5,414 bases of DNA from a bacterium (GTDB lineage: Bacteria > Patescibacteriota > Gracilibacteria > UM-FILTER-43-11), in NCBI GenBank assembly GCA_030426875.1, contig JAUHXI010000108.1, positions 1 through 5,414 on the forward strand. The letters are read 5' to 3'. Made by a program: the position numbers and the translations under genes. The notes under the pieces are model-generated. The model made no database searches. It was not told where the DNA came from and worked only from the letters and a program-made list of their open reading frames with translations. This document shows positions 5,252 through 5,414 of the stretch, piece after piece. Positions within the stretch are counted from its first letter, which is position 1, and each line of letters begins with the position of its first letter.

Positions 5252-5306
5252 CTACGTATCACACGTGATACGTAGACATTCATCAATTATGTTTTTTAAT
5301 ATAATT
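5252..5306 (+). repeat. Two-hairpin repeat, copy 2
   Basis: Hairpin one is CTACGTATCA, loop CACG, TGATACGTAG (5252-5275; ten perfect pairs). Hairpin two is AATTAT, a 10-base loop, ATAATT (5285-5306; six pairs). Order, orientation and inter-hairpin bases match copy 1 at 2105-2159. The third pair of the shared stem is G-C here and C-G in copy 1, a compensatory change. It lies 75 bases after the ASCH stop; a T6 run at 5292-5297 is about 16 bases beyond hairpin one, so it might also help end the ASCH transcript. Confidence 0.65.
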
Positions 5307-5330
5307 AAAAGTCCCTGGTAAATTCTGACC

Positions 5331-5414
5331 TCAAATGCAACTTTCTGTGTTTGGGTTTTTAATAATATCATGTTCCAAGGCCACCTCCATTGCACTTTTG
5401 TAGCCTAGGGATTT
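5331..5414 (-). CDS. C-terminal fragment of a reading frame entering from the right edge, possibly an IS3-type transposase
   Basis: On the minus strand 27 codons are open from the window edge to a TGA at 5333-5331. The peptide begins KSLGYKSAMEVALEHDI. The segment 'SLGYKSxxEV' about 20 residues before the end resembles the C-terminal tail of IS3-family OrfB transposases, which commonly ends with H-S-L-G-Y-K-T-P-x-E-V or similar. The expected Pro after 'KS' is Ala here. If it is an insertion sequence, its end should lie within a few tens of bases, near 5307-5330, just outside repeat copy 2. The fragment is short, so the family call is tentative. Confidence 0.4.
   Translation of the reverse strand, partial: KSLGYKSAMEVALEHDIIKNPNTESCI

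Noticed and set aside
5335..5403. Plus-strand frame of 22 codons near the right edge (MQLSVFGFLIISCSK)
   Set aside because: It looks faintly like a lipoprotein signal but stops at once and overlaps the more convincing minus-strand tail.

Overview
This is a 5.4 kb, AT-rich bacterial window with short A/T-rich leaders and essentially no Shine-Dalgarno sequences in front of the genes. That pattern is common in Bacteroidota, but the two best promoters have a perfect TATAAT -10 box, and no gene here is a reliable taxonomic marker. I therefore do not assign the organism beyond 'low-GC bacterium, accessory-type region'.

Left part (1-2100, all on the minus strand): a gene of unknown function that runs off the left edge (start at 496), a small helix-turn-helix/coiled-coil protein (1212-646), and a zinc-ribbon protein with one membrane segment (2064-1321). 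Gaps of 108-149 bases separate them, and the first two share an upstream motif (TCGACTTCT on the minus strand), so they are probably separate transcription units.

Middle (2101-2501): this gap has no protein gene but is the most unusual part of the window. A 55-base two-hairpin repeat (2105-2159) is followed by what reads as a complete small RNA gene on the minus strand. It has a promoter TTGTCA-N17-TATAAT (2357-2329), a predicted start near 2322, about 143 nt of GC-richer sequence with three long mutually intertwined helices, and a terminator stem followed by five T (end near 2180). The helices use separate strands and cross each other, so the RNA could fold as a pseudoknot. I do not recognise it as a known RNA family.

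Right part (2502-5414): a KAP-family P-loop NTPase (3761-2502, minus) is divergent from an unrecognised 211-residue protein (3919-4554, plus) that has a strong extended -10 promoter. It is followed by an ASCH (PUA-like) domain protein (4799-5176, plus). A second copy of the two-hairpin repeat (5252-5306) follows in the same orientation, with a paired C-G to G-C change that keeps the hairpin intact. The last 84 bases are the C-terminal end of a minus-strand reading frame resembling the tail of an IS3-type transposase.

Taken together, the two direct repeats bracket a roughly 3.1 kb block holding the small RNA, the KAP NTPase, the orphan protein and the ASCH protein. KAP NTPases and ASCH proteins both occur in mobile and anti-phage gene neighbourhoods, so a mobile or defence-type cargo block is a reasonable inference. 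No integrase, reverse transcriptase or CRISPR locus is visible to prove it.
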